From positions 2,976,001-3,040,000 of the forward strand of contig CP021237.1 of NCBI GenBank assembly GCA_002151545.1: DNA of 64,000 bases. Direction: 5' to 3'. The DNA comes from Sphingobacteriaceae bacterium GW460-11-11-14-LB5. GTDB taxonomy: Bacteria > Bacteroidota > Bacteroidia > Sphingobacteriales > Sphingobacteriaceae. Positions 47,163 through 57,100 of the stretch are shown piece after piece (the first letter of the stretch is position 1; each line of letters opens with the position of its first letter). Below the pieces are notes generated by a model, which worked only from the letters and a program-made list of their open reading frames with translations, made no database searches and was not told where the DNA came from. The translations under genes and the position numbers were made by a program.

Positions 47163-48644
47163 TTATCTCCATATAAACCATTTCTGATTATAACCACCGT
47201 CCGCACTAGACTGTACAACCTGTGCACCATCTGCCGAAGATGCATTTAAAATCTGTATCGGTTTATTACTATGCACTGCGGTGATGGTGTAAAGGCCTGA
47301 AGCATCTGGCTCTAATTTAAATTGTTGATTAGCGGCCTGGTTCGACCAAGGCCATTGTATCAATGGAGCATTATTTGCTATTGAAGCTCCGTTAACATTC
47401 ATAGCTTTATTAGTATAATTATTAATGATGCCATAATTTATACCGCTAACATAATTAAATCGCCAGAGGTAACTACCCTGGCTATCCCCCATGCCTTGTA
47501 CTACTGCAGCACCATCCGCATTACTTGCAGCGGCGATTTGTATAGGCTTACCACTACTGATATTGCTGAGCCGATACGTACCCGGATAAAAACAGGAAGG
47601 ATTTGTCTCACAATAGTTGATAAATTTGATGATGCTCGTGGCATCATCCTTAGTATCAGACAAAACATGCCAGATCATAATACCACCAATACCTTGTTGC
47701 AGGGCAAAGGGTATTTTCTGCCTGATCACGGGATGGCCATCATAAAAAACCTTGCGTGTAGCCGTAAGTGATACCGTATTTACGCAGTGACCACTAGGCT
47801 TTGCCTGTATTACGTTACTATAACCAATTTGAGTAGTAGGCGCGTTATTATCATAAACCCATGCATAAGTCGGTACACCCATGTTTATTTTTGATGGGGA
47901 AATTTTTAATTTACAAGTATTAAAATCTGTTACAAAATCGGAAAAAGAAGAGTGTGGCTTTGCACCGGGTTGATTTGTTCCATGATCATAACTCATTACA
48001 TTCAGAAAATCAAGCTTGCTGTAAGCAGCAGTTGAAAGGACACTTGCCTGATATGCGGCAAGCGCAACGGACAGTAATTTAGAATGTAAATGAAGAGAAT
48101 CAGACAATTGAACCACAAAAGGACTGAAATTACTGGTTAAACCAGCTCCCTCAAAATCAAGGTCTACCCCATCGAAATTATTGATGGTAGTAAATTTACG
48201 GATTTTAGAAATAAAGTCCGCCCTGTTATTATTGATCAAATTATTTGCATTGCCATTAGCTTCGACTGTACCAGTGCCAAAATAAATACGGAGGCCCGCG
48301 TTATGTGCTTTTGTAATTGCCTGGGTGACATTTGTGGTAATGGTAAAATTACCGGAGGCATCTGGATTAAGAAATGCAATAATAATATCAGTGTATTGAG
48401 ATGTAACAAAGCTATCGATATAAGTATCGAAATCCGAACCTCCAACACTATGCAGGGTAAGGTAGCCCACTTTTCGAAGGCTACCCCCTGCGGAGAGCGT
48501 CTGGCTGTTTGCCATACGTTTATTTGTTGAGAATCCTGTCGTGTCTTCATTAGGCACAGTAGCCTTTTTACACGAGGTGAACAAGATCAAGAATGCCACT
48601 ATACAGCAGTAGCTTCTATTCAGGCAGAATACATTTGTTTTCAT
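47163..48644 (-). CDS. GH18 lipoprotein with C-terminal ricin-type lectin domain, copy 1
   Basis: A 493-aa surface lipoprotein (lipobox LFTSCKKA, Cys25). The GH18 barrel carries DGVDLDFE (158-165), with Glu165 as the expected acid, LNVMSYDHG in the substrate-assisted region and MIWHVLSD late in the barrel. The usual SxGG motif is replaced by YFGTGTVE. A beta-trefoil lectin domain (about 355-493) shows three Q-x-W/F repeats (YLWRF, NQQFKL, NQKWFI). It cleaves beta-1,4-GlcNAc bonds, as a chitinase or endo-N-acetylglucosaminidase. It is the last of three tandem paralogues. Confidence 0.93.
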   Translation of the reverse strand: MKTNVFCLNRSYCCIVAFLILFTSCKKATVPNEDTTGFSTNKRMANSQTLSAGGSLRKVGYLTLHSVGGSDFDTYIDSFVTSQYTDIIIAFLNPDASGNFTITTNVTQAITKAHNAGLRIYFGTGTVEANGNANNLINNNRADFISKIRKFTTINNFDGVDLDFEGAGLTSNFSPFVVQLSDSLHLHSKLLSVALAAYQASVLSTAAYSKLDFLNVMSYDHGTNQPGAKPHSSFSDFVTDFNTCKLKISPSKINMGVPTYAWVYDNNAPTTQIGYSNVIQAKPSGHCVNTVSLTATRKVFYDGHPVIRQKIPFALQQGIGGIMIWHVLSDTKDDATSIIKFINYCETNPSCFYPGTYRLSNISSGKPIQIAAASNADGAAVVQGMGDSQGSYLWRFNYVSGINYGIINNYTNKAMNVNGASIANNAPLIQWPWSNQAANQQFKLEPDASGLYTITAVHSNKPIQILNASSADGAQVVQSSADGGYNQKWFIWR

Positions 48645-48659
48645 AATTTTTGGTTAGGT

Positions 48660-48713
48660 TTTTGGTTAAAAATATTTGTACGTGTATTTAAAATCTGTAC
48701 GGATTTTATTGCA
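48660..48713 (-). repeat. GH18 leader sequence, original copy
   Basis: 54 bases just upstream of the copy-1 GH18 ATG. A near-identical block with a few substitutions and one-base indels lies at 60151-60204, where no GH18 gene follows. It is probably the promoter or 5' leader of the GH18 family; the copy-2 leader (about 50633-50675) is weakly similar. Confidence 0.6.
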
Positions 48714-48784
48714 CTGAGACAATGACAAAAAATATCTGGCAATCAAACATCTAATTACAATTCCACTTTTTATTCATTTCCCAA

Positions 48785-48960
48785 TTATTCTACGGATAGC
48801 TCTTTATAAGGATTTGAATACTGCATCGTCTCAATATTATTATGACGGCTAGCATCGCTGATACTCTCATGATAAAACCAAATATTTTTCCCACGTTGAA
48901 TAAATCAGCGATTCCTGATTTGTGATAACCAGCTGACCCTATTATTGTGGTTGTTTTGAT
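48785..48960 (-). pseudogene. Decayed 3' end of an SGNH-hydrolase gene, copy B
   Basis: The minus strand reads IIGSAGYHKSGIADLF, then KIFGF, and after a one-base deletion HESISDASRHNN and ETMQYSNPYKEL with its own stop at 48785. This is collinear with the last 60 or so residues of the PUL 1 SGNH esterase, but DGTHPND has become DASRHNN, so the catalytic pair is destroyed. It lies between the first and second GH18 genes in the upstream spacer of copy 1. The rest of the ancestral gene is gone. Confidence 0.65.
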
Positions 48961-49033
48961 TAGTCGAAGTACTTCCGCTGCCATTCTGCGATATCCAGAG
49001 CTGTACGGATTTTCAGATTAGCCGGCTCAAAAG

Positions 49034-49069
49034 AAAAGGGCCTACGAAATAAAATTCATAAGCCCTTTT
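49034..49069 (-). terminator. Terminator hairpin after GH18 copy 2
   Basis: AAAAGGGCTTATGAA pairs imperfectly with TTCGTAGGCCCTTTT on the minus strand, and CTTTT follows. It lies 52 bases past the stop at 49122. Shape and U-rich end fit an intrinsic terminator. Confidence 0.8.
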
Positions 49070-49121
49070 CCAATGGGTAGTTTTTCAGCCTCAGTGTACC
49101 TTAGGGCTATTGCTTATATTG

Positions 49122-50618
49122 TTATTTTTCAATAATCCATTGTTGATTAAGCCCGCCACCGGAGCTCCATACATCAATATTTATTCCATCGGCAGTAGAT
49201 AAACCATATGTTTCAAGCACATTGCCGCTGTTAACATTGGTGACGGTGTAATAACCCAAATAATTAGCGACAAGTTTAAATTTTTGGTTATTTCCTCCGC
49301 CCCATGACCATTGATCGATATTTACACCATTTGCAGTAGAAAGCCCAAAGGTTTCTAATACCAAGCCGCTGTTTGCATTGGTAAATTTAAACTGGCCAGC
49401 TCCCAAATGAGTGGGTATCCACTTTTGTGAATTAGAAACACTGTTATAGCTTTCTTGCTGGACATTGGCTCCATTGTTTAAAGCAGCCCCTGCTACATCC
49501 ATATATTTACCACTGTTTAGATTTTTAAAACGATAAGCTACTGTCGGATCAAAACCTAGGTTGTTGGGATTATTTAAACAGTAATTAATAAATTTGATTA
49601 GTGATTTATCATCTTTCGAATCGGCCAAAACATGCCATATCATTATGCCACCCACCCCTTGTTGCTGGCAGTAAGGAACTTTCTGACGAATCATGGGAAA
49701 ACCATCGTAGAACCATTTTTTAGTTGGATTAGGTGAAAAGTAATTAACGGCATGAGCCGTTGGATTTTGTTGGACAATACCTCTATACCCTATCTGATTA
49801 TTGAATGTTCCGTTTATGTATTCATAAGCATAAGCAGGTATACCCATATTTATTTTTGAAGCATTGTTGTTCATCTTCGTCTTAAACGTTGTAAAATCGA
49901 GCGTAAAATTTTCATAAGAAGAATGAGGGCCTGGCGTATTAGTACCCGAACCATGATCGTAACTCATCACATTTAGATAATCAACACTGTTATAGGCTGC
50001 AGCGCTAATAGCATTAGCCTGCCAGCGGGCAATTGCTACAGACAATTTTAGCGAGTGAGCATGCAAGTCATCTGCCAATTGGGTTACAAAAGAATTAAAA
50101 TTGGGGATAATGCCATTACCTTCGAAATCCAAATCCACTCCTTGCAGATTGTTTGCTATAGCAAAGTTTCTAATATTAGTGATAAAATTAGCGCGATTGT
50201 TATTTACCTGGTTACTCACATCACTATTTGGCGTATTGCTAGAAATGCCAATAAATACACGTGATACACCAGCATTATGGGCTTTGGTGATAGCTGCTGT
50301 AAGGCTGGGTGTAATGGTAAAATTACCGCTGGCATCGGGGTTAATAAACGCGAATATGAGATCCGAGTATTGCTCAACATTAGTATTATCAATCCATGTA
50401 CTCCAATCCTCCGTACCAGTATTCCAAATAGTAAAATAACCTACTGTTCTTGTGCTACCACCGGGTAAAAGCCCTTGAGGGCTTGTCATACTTTTTTTAG
50501 CTGAAAATGTTGTGGTCTCTCCGTCTTGCACAACTGCTTTTTTACAGGATGCAAGTAATATGGCTAGGACTAGAATAGCCAAATAAGCTTTGATTGACTG
50601 AAATGCTTGTGTTTTCAT
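49122..50618 (-). CDS. GH18 lipoprotein with C-terminal ricin-type lectin domain, copy 2
   Basis: A 498-aa surface lipoprotein (lipobox LLASCKKA, Cys25), the closest paralogue of copy 1. The catalytic block reads QGVDLDFE (159-166): the two inner Asp residues and Glu166 are kept, while the first Asp is Gln159. SxGG is replaced by FIGISSNT. LNVMSYDHG and MIWHVLADSKDD are kept. The lectin domain (about 365-498) shows SQKWIP, NQKFKL and NQQWII repeats. It is flanked by its own terminator and a decayed SGNH copy downstream. Expected to cut GlcNAc beta-1,4 bonds; specificity unknown. Confidence 0.92.
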   Translation of the reverse strand: MKTQAFQSIKAYLAILVLAILLASCKKAVVQDGETTTFSAKKSMTSPQGLLPGGSTRTVGYFTIWNTGTEDWSTWIDNTNVEQYSDLIFAFINPDASGNFTITPSLTAAITKAHNAGVSRVFIGISSNTPNSDVSNQVNNNRANFITNIRNFAIANNLQGVDLDFEGNGIIPNFNSFVTQLADDLHAHSLKLSVAIARWQANAISAAAYNSVDYLNVMSYDHGSGTNTPGPHSSYENFTLDFTTFKTKMNNNASKINMGIPAYAYEYINGTFNNQIGYRGIVQQNPTAHAVNYFSPNPTKKWFYDGFPMIRQKVPYCQQQGVGGIMIWHVLADSKDDKSLIKFINYCLNNPNNLGFDPTVAYRFKNLNSGKYMDVAGAALNNGANVQQESYNSVSNSQKWIPTHLGAGQFKFTNANSGLVLETFGLSTANGVNIDQWSWGGGNNQKFKLVANYLGYYTVTNVNSGNVLETYGLSTADGINIDVWSSGGGLNQQWIIEK

Positions 50619-50723
50619 AATATTTTAGTCAGGGTTAAAAAAATTTATCAGTGTGTTAATAAAAAATGTGCGAAGCGACAAGAACACCTATCTTATTTAT
50701 TAAATTAATGTATCTTATGTAGA

Positions 50724-52214
50724 TCAATGTTTTCTAATGATGAATTTTTGGTTATCACCATTAGCATCAGGCCACTGCACTATTTTTGCACCCACTGCTG
50801 TTGAGGCTCCATTAACTGAGGCTAATCGGTTACTGGCAACATTTACAACTTTATAGTAACCCAAAATATCGGGTACTAATTTATATCTTTGGTTACCTCC
50901 GGTATGCCAGGTATTCTGTATAAATTGTAAACCCTGACCGCTAGCAGTTTCATCCACCTCATCTAACACCTTCCCGCTGTTTTTATTGGTAATTTTGAAC
51001 TCATTATTAGTGGCTGCAAGCAACCATTTTTGGTTATTTGCATTTGCAAAGGTGTTTTGTTGCACACCAGCCCCGTTGTTTAAAGAGGCACCTGTCACCT
51101 CTATGGCTAAGTTGCTGTTCTTTGCGGTAAAAGAATAGTCAGTTACAGGATTGAAGCCCGCCATTGCCGGATTTCCTGCACAATAATTCATTAATTTTAA
51201 TAAAGATGATTCATCATCTTTTGGATCGTGCATCATTTGCCAGATCATCATCCCCCCAACATGTTCTTGCAGGCAGTAAGCTACTTTTTGTCTGAGTACA
51301 GGATGGCCATCATACCACCATGATTTGGTAGGGGTAGCATATTGATAATTAAGCGCGTAAGCTTTAGGAAACTGCTGTAGAATATTTTTAATTGAAACCT
51401 GTGTTACAACATTATTTCCTTCATATTCATAAGCATAACCGGGCACACCCAGATTGATCTTAGCCGAAGGCACTTTAGTTTTAAAAATACCATAGTCGTA
51501 TTGGAATTGTGCCAAAGAAGAGTGCGATGCGGCATAACCTGGCCGGTAATCATAAATCATGGCGTTTAGATAATCCAGTTTGGCATAAGCAGCAGTTGTT
51601 ACCTGATTAGCCTGATAACGGGCAATAGCAATAGATACCAGCTTGCCACTATTGTGGATTGCGTCGGCCAGCTGGATCACAAACGCATTATAATTGGCGG
51701 GATTGTTGCTGATTCGTGCTCCTTCAAGATCCACATCAATACCATCAAAATTATAATTATTTAAAACAGCAATCATATTCGTTATTACCTGTGTACGGTT
51801 TGCAGGCGCAACCAGGTTATCCCAATAGGCTGGACCGCCACCGCCACCGATAGAATAGTGTACTCTCACTCCTTGCAAGTGTGCCTTTGGAACTGCATCA
51901 ATAATATCTTGGCTTACAGTAAAATTTCCATTTACATCAGGATTAATGAATGAGATACAAAGATCGGTTAGCTGATCAAGGTTAATGTTATCCAATTCCT
52001 GTGCATAAGAAGTTCCCCAGGTTTGCAAATAACCATACATCCTGAGGTTGGTTTGTAATCCCGCCGGATGACCAACAAAACTTTTATAAGCATTTGATTT
52101 AAAGGTAGATGTAGGATCAGCAGATTGATCAAGATCTGGCGTTTTTTTACAAGAAAGAGCGGTAATTGCCAGTAAAATAAATACAAGCAATTTGAAGTTT
52201 TTTTTGTTTTTCAT
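50724..52214 (-). CDS. GH18 lipoprotein with C-terminal ricin-type lectin domain, copy 3
   Basis: A 496-aa surface lipoprotein (lipobox TALSCKKT, Cys22). It is the most canonical of the three: the SxGG motif is present as SIGGGGG (121-127) and the catalytic block is DGIDVDLE (157-164), Glu164 being the expected acid. The Met-Tyr-Asp region reads LNAMIYDYR and the late barrel MMIWQMMHD. The lectin domain (about 360-496) has NQKWLL, NQRYKL and NQKFII repeats. It is the first GH18 after SusD of PUL 4 and lies 105 bases before copy 2. Confidence 0.94.
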   Translation of the reverse strand: MKNKKNFKLLVFILLAITALSCKKTPDLDQSADPTSTFKSNAYKSFVGHPAGLQTNLRMYGYLQTWGTSYAQELDNINLDQLTDLCISFINPDVNGNFTVSQDIIDAVPKAHLQGVRVHYSIGGGGGPAYWDNLVAPANRTQVITNMIAVLNNYNFDGIDVDLEGARISNNPANYNAFVIQLADAIHNSGKLVSIAIARYQANQVTTAAYAKLDYLNAMIYDYRPGYAASHSSLAQFQYDYGIFKTKVPSAKINLGVPGYAYEYEGNNVVTQVSIKNILQQFPKAYALNYQYATPTKSWWYDGHPVLRQKVAYCLQEHVGGMMIWQMMHDPKDDESSLLKLMNYCAGNPAMAGFNPVTDYSFTAKNSNLAIEVTGASLNNGAGVQQNTFANANNQKWLLAATNNEFKITNKNSGKVLDEVDETASGQGLQFIQNTWHTGGNQRYKLVPDILGYYKVVNVASNRLASVNGASTAVGAKIVQWPDANGDNQKFIIRKH

Positions 52215-52385
52215 ACTTTTTGGTTTTAAAGGTTAGTTAATTAGTTCAGTCAATTGGTAAACTGGCTGTAATTCCTTTGGCTGAATAAGTATTAAATGAA
52301 GTGCCGCATTTGATGCTGAATAATTTGGGTAGATTGCTATTTCAAAGCATTATTGTAAGATTTTTTGAGACATAAAGCTTAAAAC

Positions 52386-52408
52386 AGGCGGCGCTACTAA
52401 GTCCGCCT
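52386..52408 (-). promoter_or_regulatory. Hairpin after PUL 4 susD
   Basis: AGGCGG and CCGCCT form a GC-rich 6-bp stem with an 11-base loop followed by GTTTTA on the minus strand, 118 bases past the susD stop. It is a weak terminator or processing hairpin in the 311-base gap before the GH18 genes; the rest of that gap shows nothing else. Confidence 0.5.
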
Positions 52409-52525
52409 ATTTCAAACCAAGCGCATAATTTAGGTTATTAGCCTACTAATAGATTTTAAAATTGTCTTAAACTTCATGTCTTGAAATGGTTATCCTACAC
52501 GAATACAGCCTTATTATTTATTAAA

Positions 52526-54100
52526 TTAAAAATTAGGCCCGCCTTTATCCCACCATACACGTGTACTTCCGTTATCAGGTCCCCCAAGCAGCGCTAAACC
52601 AGTTTTAACTCCCTCAGGGTTGCCTAACAACTCTGATTGTGCATAAGGCAATCTTCTAATTTGGGTCTCGGTATCGATAGTACCATTGCTGAAATTACGG
52701 GCAACAGGAAAAAGCTTTGGATAACCTGTACGGCGATAATCAGCCCAGGCCTCATACCCATCAGGAAAAATAGCCAGCCATTTTTGAACAATAATTCTTT
52801 CCAGTTTTTGCTCCTGGCTTGCCGCATCATCCCATTTTATGGTAATTGATGATCGTGCCGAAGTGTTGTTAACCGGATTAATAGGATCAACATAATCTTC
52901 TTGCTTAGCTGTAGCGTCACTTAAGTATCCACCGATAGATACCCCCCATTGATCCATAGAAGTTTGTATTCCCTTTTCGTAGTTGGCTTTGGCATCTCCA
53001 GCACCAGTCCAGCCTCTTAATGCAGCTTCAGCTTTTAGGAACCACATTTCGGCTGCATTCATTTCCATGTGCGGTGCAAACTGCGTATAAGTATCAGTAT
53101 AATTAAAGGCCGTAAATGTTCTGTAATCACCCTTGGTTACATCGGCTCCTAAACGTATACCTGAATATTTGCCTGCAATACCAGCCTGTGTAGCAGGTAA
53201 CGCCATTTTTGTTGCTCTTGGATCGTTATAACCATTTAAATAAGTTCCAAATGAGGCATTAAGCATATTATCGCGGTTATAGGCAAAAGTAACTAACCAA
53301 TAATCATTCTGTTTTCCACTGGTTAAAACGGCATTATCGGTATTGGCAGCCAAAACACCTTCTGGTGCGCTTAAGGCAAGTTCGCCTTGTGTTTTTGCAG
53401 TAGCTGGATCTATTTTAGCCAAACGCATGGCCAAGCGTAACCGTAAAGAATTACCAAACTTTATCCATTTTGCCAGATCTCCTCTGTAGATAAAATCGTT
53501 ATTACCAATTCTGTTTTTAACGGGTGGATTACTTGCCAAATAAGTCCGCATGTTGTTCACAGCAGTATCAATCTGTTTAAAAAATGTAGCATATATTGTT
53601 TTTTGATCATCGTATGGAATAACCCGAAAAGAAGTACCTGTTTTGGTATAAGGAATAGGGCCAAATTTATCAGTTACCCTATGCATAGCCTGTACCTGTA
53701 TTAATAGTGCGACTCCCCAAACATCGGGTAGCGTAGTACGTGCGCCTGCTTCGGCTATTTTTTTTATGGGCGCCATTACCATATTATATTGATGTGTAAA
53801 AGGACCGTCGTTCCAACGGCTCACCAACGAATAGTTTAAATTATTGAAGCCTCCTTCGAAATTAGTTGGCGACATCATGTAACCGGCATAAGCGTCTGCA
53901 CTTAAATTCTGACTAATCTGAAAGCCTGTAAGTAAACCCATTTCAATAGGCCCTATTGCACTAGGCACCAGGCGTAATGATTGTTCGTCACTTAAAGCTA
54001 GTGGAGGGGTATTAAAATCTTCGAATTTTTTGGTACAGCTAAACAAGGTGCTAAGCACCACAATAGTAGTTAAGATGTATCTTGTTGAATTATTTTTCAT
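52526..54100 (-). CDS. SusD-like nutrient-binding lipoprotein (PUL 4)
   Basis: A 524-aa outer-membrane lipoprotein (lipobox TLFSCTKK, Cys22). It belongs to the SusD-like branch with an early NTPPLALSDEQ segment, a WNDGPFTHQYNMVMAPIKK helix, and MNAAEMWFLKAEAALRGW as the late helical core. The end block KLERIIVQKWLAIFPDGYEAWADYRRTGYP is typical of this subfamily, commonly paired with STN-SusC. It follows susC by 10 bases and precedes the GH18 cluster, which suggests GlcNAc-containing glycans as ligand. Confidence 0.93.
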   Translation of the reverse strand: MKNNSTRYILTTIVVLSTLFSCTKKFEDFNTPPLALSDEQSLRLVPSAIGPIEMGLLTGFQISQNLSADAYAGYMMSPTNFEGGFNNLNYSLVSRWNDGPFTHQYNMVMAPIKKIAEAGARTTLPDVWGVALLIQVQAMHRVTDKFGPIPYTKTGTSFRVIPYDDQKTIYATFFKQIDTAVNNMRTYLASNPPVKNRIGNNDFIYRGDLAKWIKFGNSLRLRLAMRLAKIDPATAKTQGELALSAPEGVLAANTDNAVLTSGKQNDYWLVTFAYNRDNMLNASFGTYLNGYNDPRATKMALPATQAGIAGKYSGIRLGADVTKGDYRTFTAFNYTDTYTQFAPHMEMNAAEMWFLKAEAALRGWTGAGDAKANYEKGIQTSMDQWGVSIGGYLSDATAKQEDYVDPINPVNNTSARSSITIKWDDAASQEQKLERIIVQKWLAIFPDGYEAWADYRRTGYPKLFPVARNFSNGTIDTETQIRRLPYAQSELLGNPEGVKTGLALLGGPDNGSTRVWWDKGGPNF

Positions 54101-54110
54101 CTTGGTATCC

Positions 54111-57100
54111 TTAAAAAGTTACATTTAAATTAAAACCGATGTCGCGCGTAGCCGGCATATTAAAAGCATCAACACCCGATAGGCCATTACCTGTAGACAT
54201 GGTTAACTCTGGGTCATATGGTGCCTTTTTATAGAAATAGAGCAGATTTCTACCGGTTAGCGATAACCTAACATTTTTAAAAGCACTGTTTTTAATAGGG
54301 AGGTTGTAACCTAAGGCGGCCTCGCGCATGCGTACTACTGTAGCACTATACATATAAGCGCCTGCCATTGCACCTCTGGCACCAATAGTAGAATAGTAGG
54401 TTTTTGGGTCTAAAGTAGTAATGGATTGTCCGGCAGTATTTACTGCATTTACGGTAACACCTCCATTATCCCTTGCCATTCCACTTTCTTTTGATACGCC
54501 CATCAAATCCATATAAGCCTGAGTAATGGACATTACTTTGCCCCCAAATTTGCCATCAACTAACAGGCTTAAGCTAAAATTTTTGTAGTTAAATGTATTG
54601 CTCCAGCCCGCCTGAAATTTAGGATTAGGATTACCCACATACACCGTTTCCGTTGATTTTAATGGGCGATAAGGTTCGGTAGTGCCGTTTCCAGACAATT
54701 TCATCCTTCCTTGGTCATCGTAAACAAAAGTTTGCGCATAAATATCACCATATGAACCTCCTTTTCTTACTATAGAGCTATAACCATAAGTATCGCCAGT
54801 TAAAGCAAACTTGGTATTATCTTCCGGATCCCTTACCTCTAAAATTTTGTTTTTGTTAGATGCCCCGTTAATGGAAGTAGTCCAGCTAAAATCATTTCCC
54901 GCCAATGCGTTATAGCCTATTATAAACTGATAACCAGCATTTTGGATCTTACCTGCATTATAATATGCTACGCCTACCAGTGATGGTGCTGGTGGTGCAT
55001 AAGCAAAGTATTGATTAATAGTATTGGTTTTATAATAAGTAAAACTTAAACTTAACTTATCTTTAAAAAACCTGAATTCTGCACCTGTTTCGAAGGTTTT
55101 AGTGCGCTCAGGCTTTAAAGTAAATTCTGCACTGTTGGTATTAAAGACTAATGCTCCCTGAGCATTTTGACTATTTAAAAACCGCGTAAGATATGATGGC
55201 AATGTATTCCCTACTTCGGTATATGAGCCTCTTATTTTTGCAAAAGATATAAATTCGGGCATCTTGGTCATTTGTGATGGCACAAGTGATAAGCCGACAG
55301 AAGGATAATTGTAATATTTATTTGCTGTAAATGCGAGTGTAGAAGACCAATCCTGCCTAAAGGTTGCGGTTAAAAACGCCCAATCTTTGTAAGCTAAATC
55401 TAAGTTGGCAAAGGCAGCCTGTAGCTGTGTATGGCTGCGTGAGGCACTACCCGGATTAAGTACAGGAAGTGTGCTCGTGGCACCCGGCGCAATAGTTTGG
55501 GCTGCTTGTGCTACGATATTGCTGGCTACGAAATAATCGGGAGTTAATAAATTTCCACCCATAGACATTCCTGTAGCTGAATTATCGGTAATACTGGTAC
55601 CGATTAAACCTCCGATTTTAAAATCCTGTAAGTTTAACGGTATTTTAAAATTTGCAATCGCATCTGCATACTTTTGGATCTGGGTACTGCTACCAATTGC
55701 ATAACTTCCATTACCTAGTCCATTCAGGTTAAAATCGGTACCTTGAAACCTTTTGGTTTCCGAATCATCAGTGGTGCGGTCTAAATTCCCCCTAACCTGT
55801 AGATTTAACCAATCGGCAAAAGTGTACTTTACGCTACCTGTAATTAAATAACGGTTACGTTTAGTTACGTTGGGCTCGTTATTGAGAATCCACCACGGGT
55901 TTTCCTGGTGAAAATCTCCGTTTTTTGTTAACCAAAACTGACGGTTGTAACCCTGTAGTTGCGTATTATGGTAATTTTCTTTGTATGGAGTAATATCTAC
56001 ATTTCGTGGAAAGAGATAAAGAGATAATAAAGGACTTGGATAAACTCCAATTGGAGGTTTGTTATTAACAATCTGGTTGATGTAATTTAAACCTGCATCA
56101 ACCGATAATTTCCCTTTCAAAAAATTCGCCGTTTCCCTCAGGTTTAAATTATGACGGCTTAGTTTGTTTGTCGGTGTAATACCACTGGCACTAGTATTGG
56201 CATACGAAATATATGTTTGTGCTAAATCATTACCGGCAGAAAAATTAAGTGCATTGTTGAAGTTATTTCCATTTTGGAAATATTGATCCAAATGATCGTG
56301 ACTGGTAGTTGCAGCTGGTCCCCAACTTGTAATGTCGCCTGTGGTTTGTGTAGTTACCGCTCCATAATTATCTTGGAATTTTGGCCTGTAAGCGGTTTGA
56401 CTTGATTGATAAGACGAGTTAAAGTTAATTTCGGCTTTACCGATTTTTCCTTTTTTAGTGGTAATTAAAATCACGCCATTTTGTGCCTGGCTACCATAAA
56501 GTGCTGAAGCAGATGCCCCTTCTAAAATAGAGATACTGGCTATATCTTCTGGATTAAGGTTAGAAATGCCATCACCGCCATCACTTACACCACTGCCATA
56601 AATATCAGTTGGCTGACTGCCCCGGGCATTTAACATCGGCACACCATCTATTACGTATAAAGGCTGGTTATTGCCATTTACAGAGCGATTGCCACGCAAG
56701 GTCACTTTAGCAGAACCACCCACACCAGAGGTGCTTGAAGAAATGGTCACCCCTGCAGCTTTACCACTTAAGGAATTGATAAAATTATTTTGTTTAACCG
56801 TAGTTAAATCTTCTGACTTTAAGGTCTGAACATTATAAGATAGTGATTTTGAAGCGCGCTCTACCCCTAAGGCAGTAACCACAACATCATCTAACTTCTG
56901 CTCAGCAGGAATTAGAGTAATTGCAGCCGACCCAATGCCTCCAGCAGTTAATTCTTTAGTCTGATAACCGATATAGCTTATGACTAAAACCGCAGCATCA
57001 TCTTTTACATTAATGACAAATTCGCCGGTTCCGGTAGTAGAAGTTACATTCTTTGTGCCCTTTTCAGCTACGGTCACCCCAGGTATGGGCTGCCCCTTTT

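Noticed and set aside
48790..48984. 64-codon frame taken as a gene
   Set aside because: It follows the decayed SGNH copy in part and then leaves its frame, so it is a remnant and not a functional gene.
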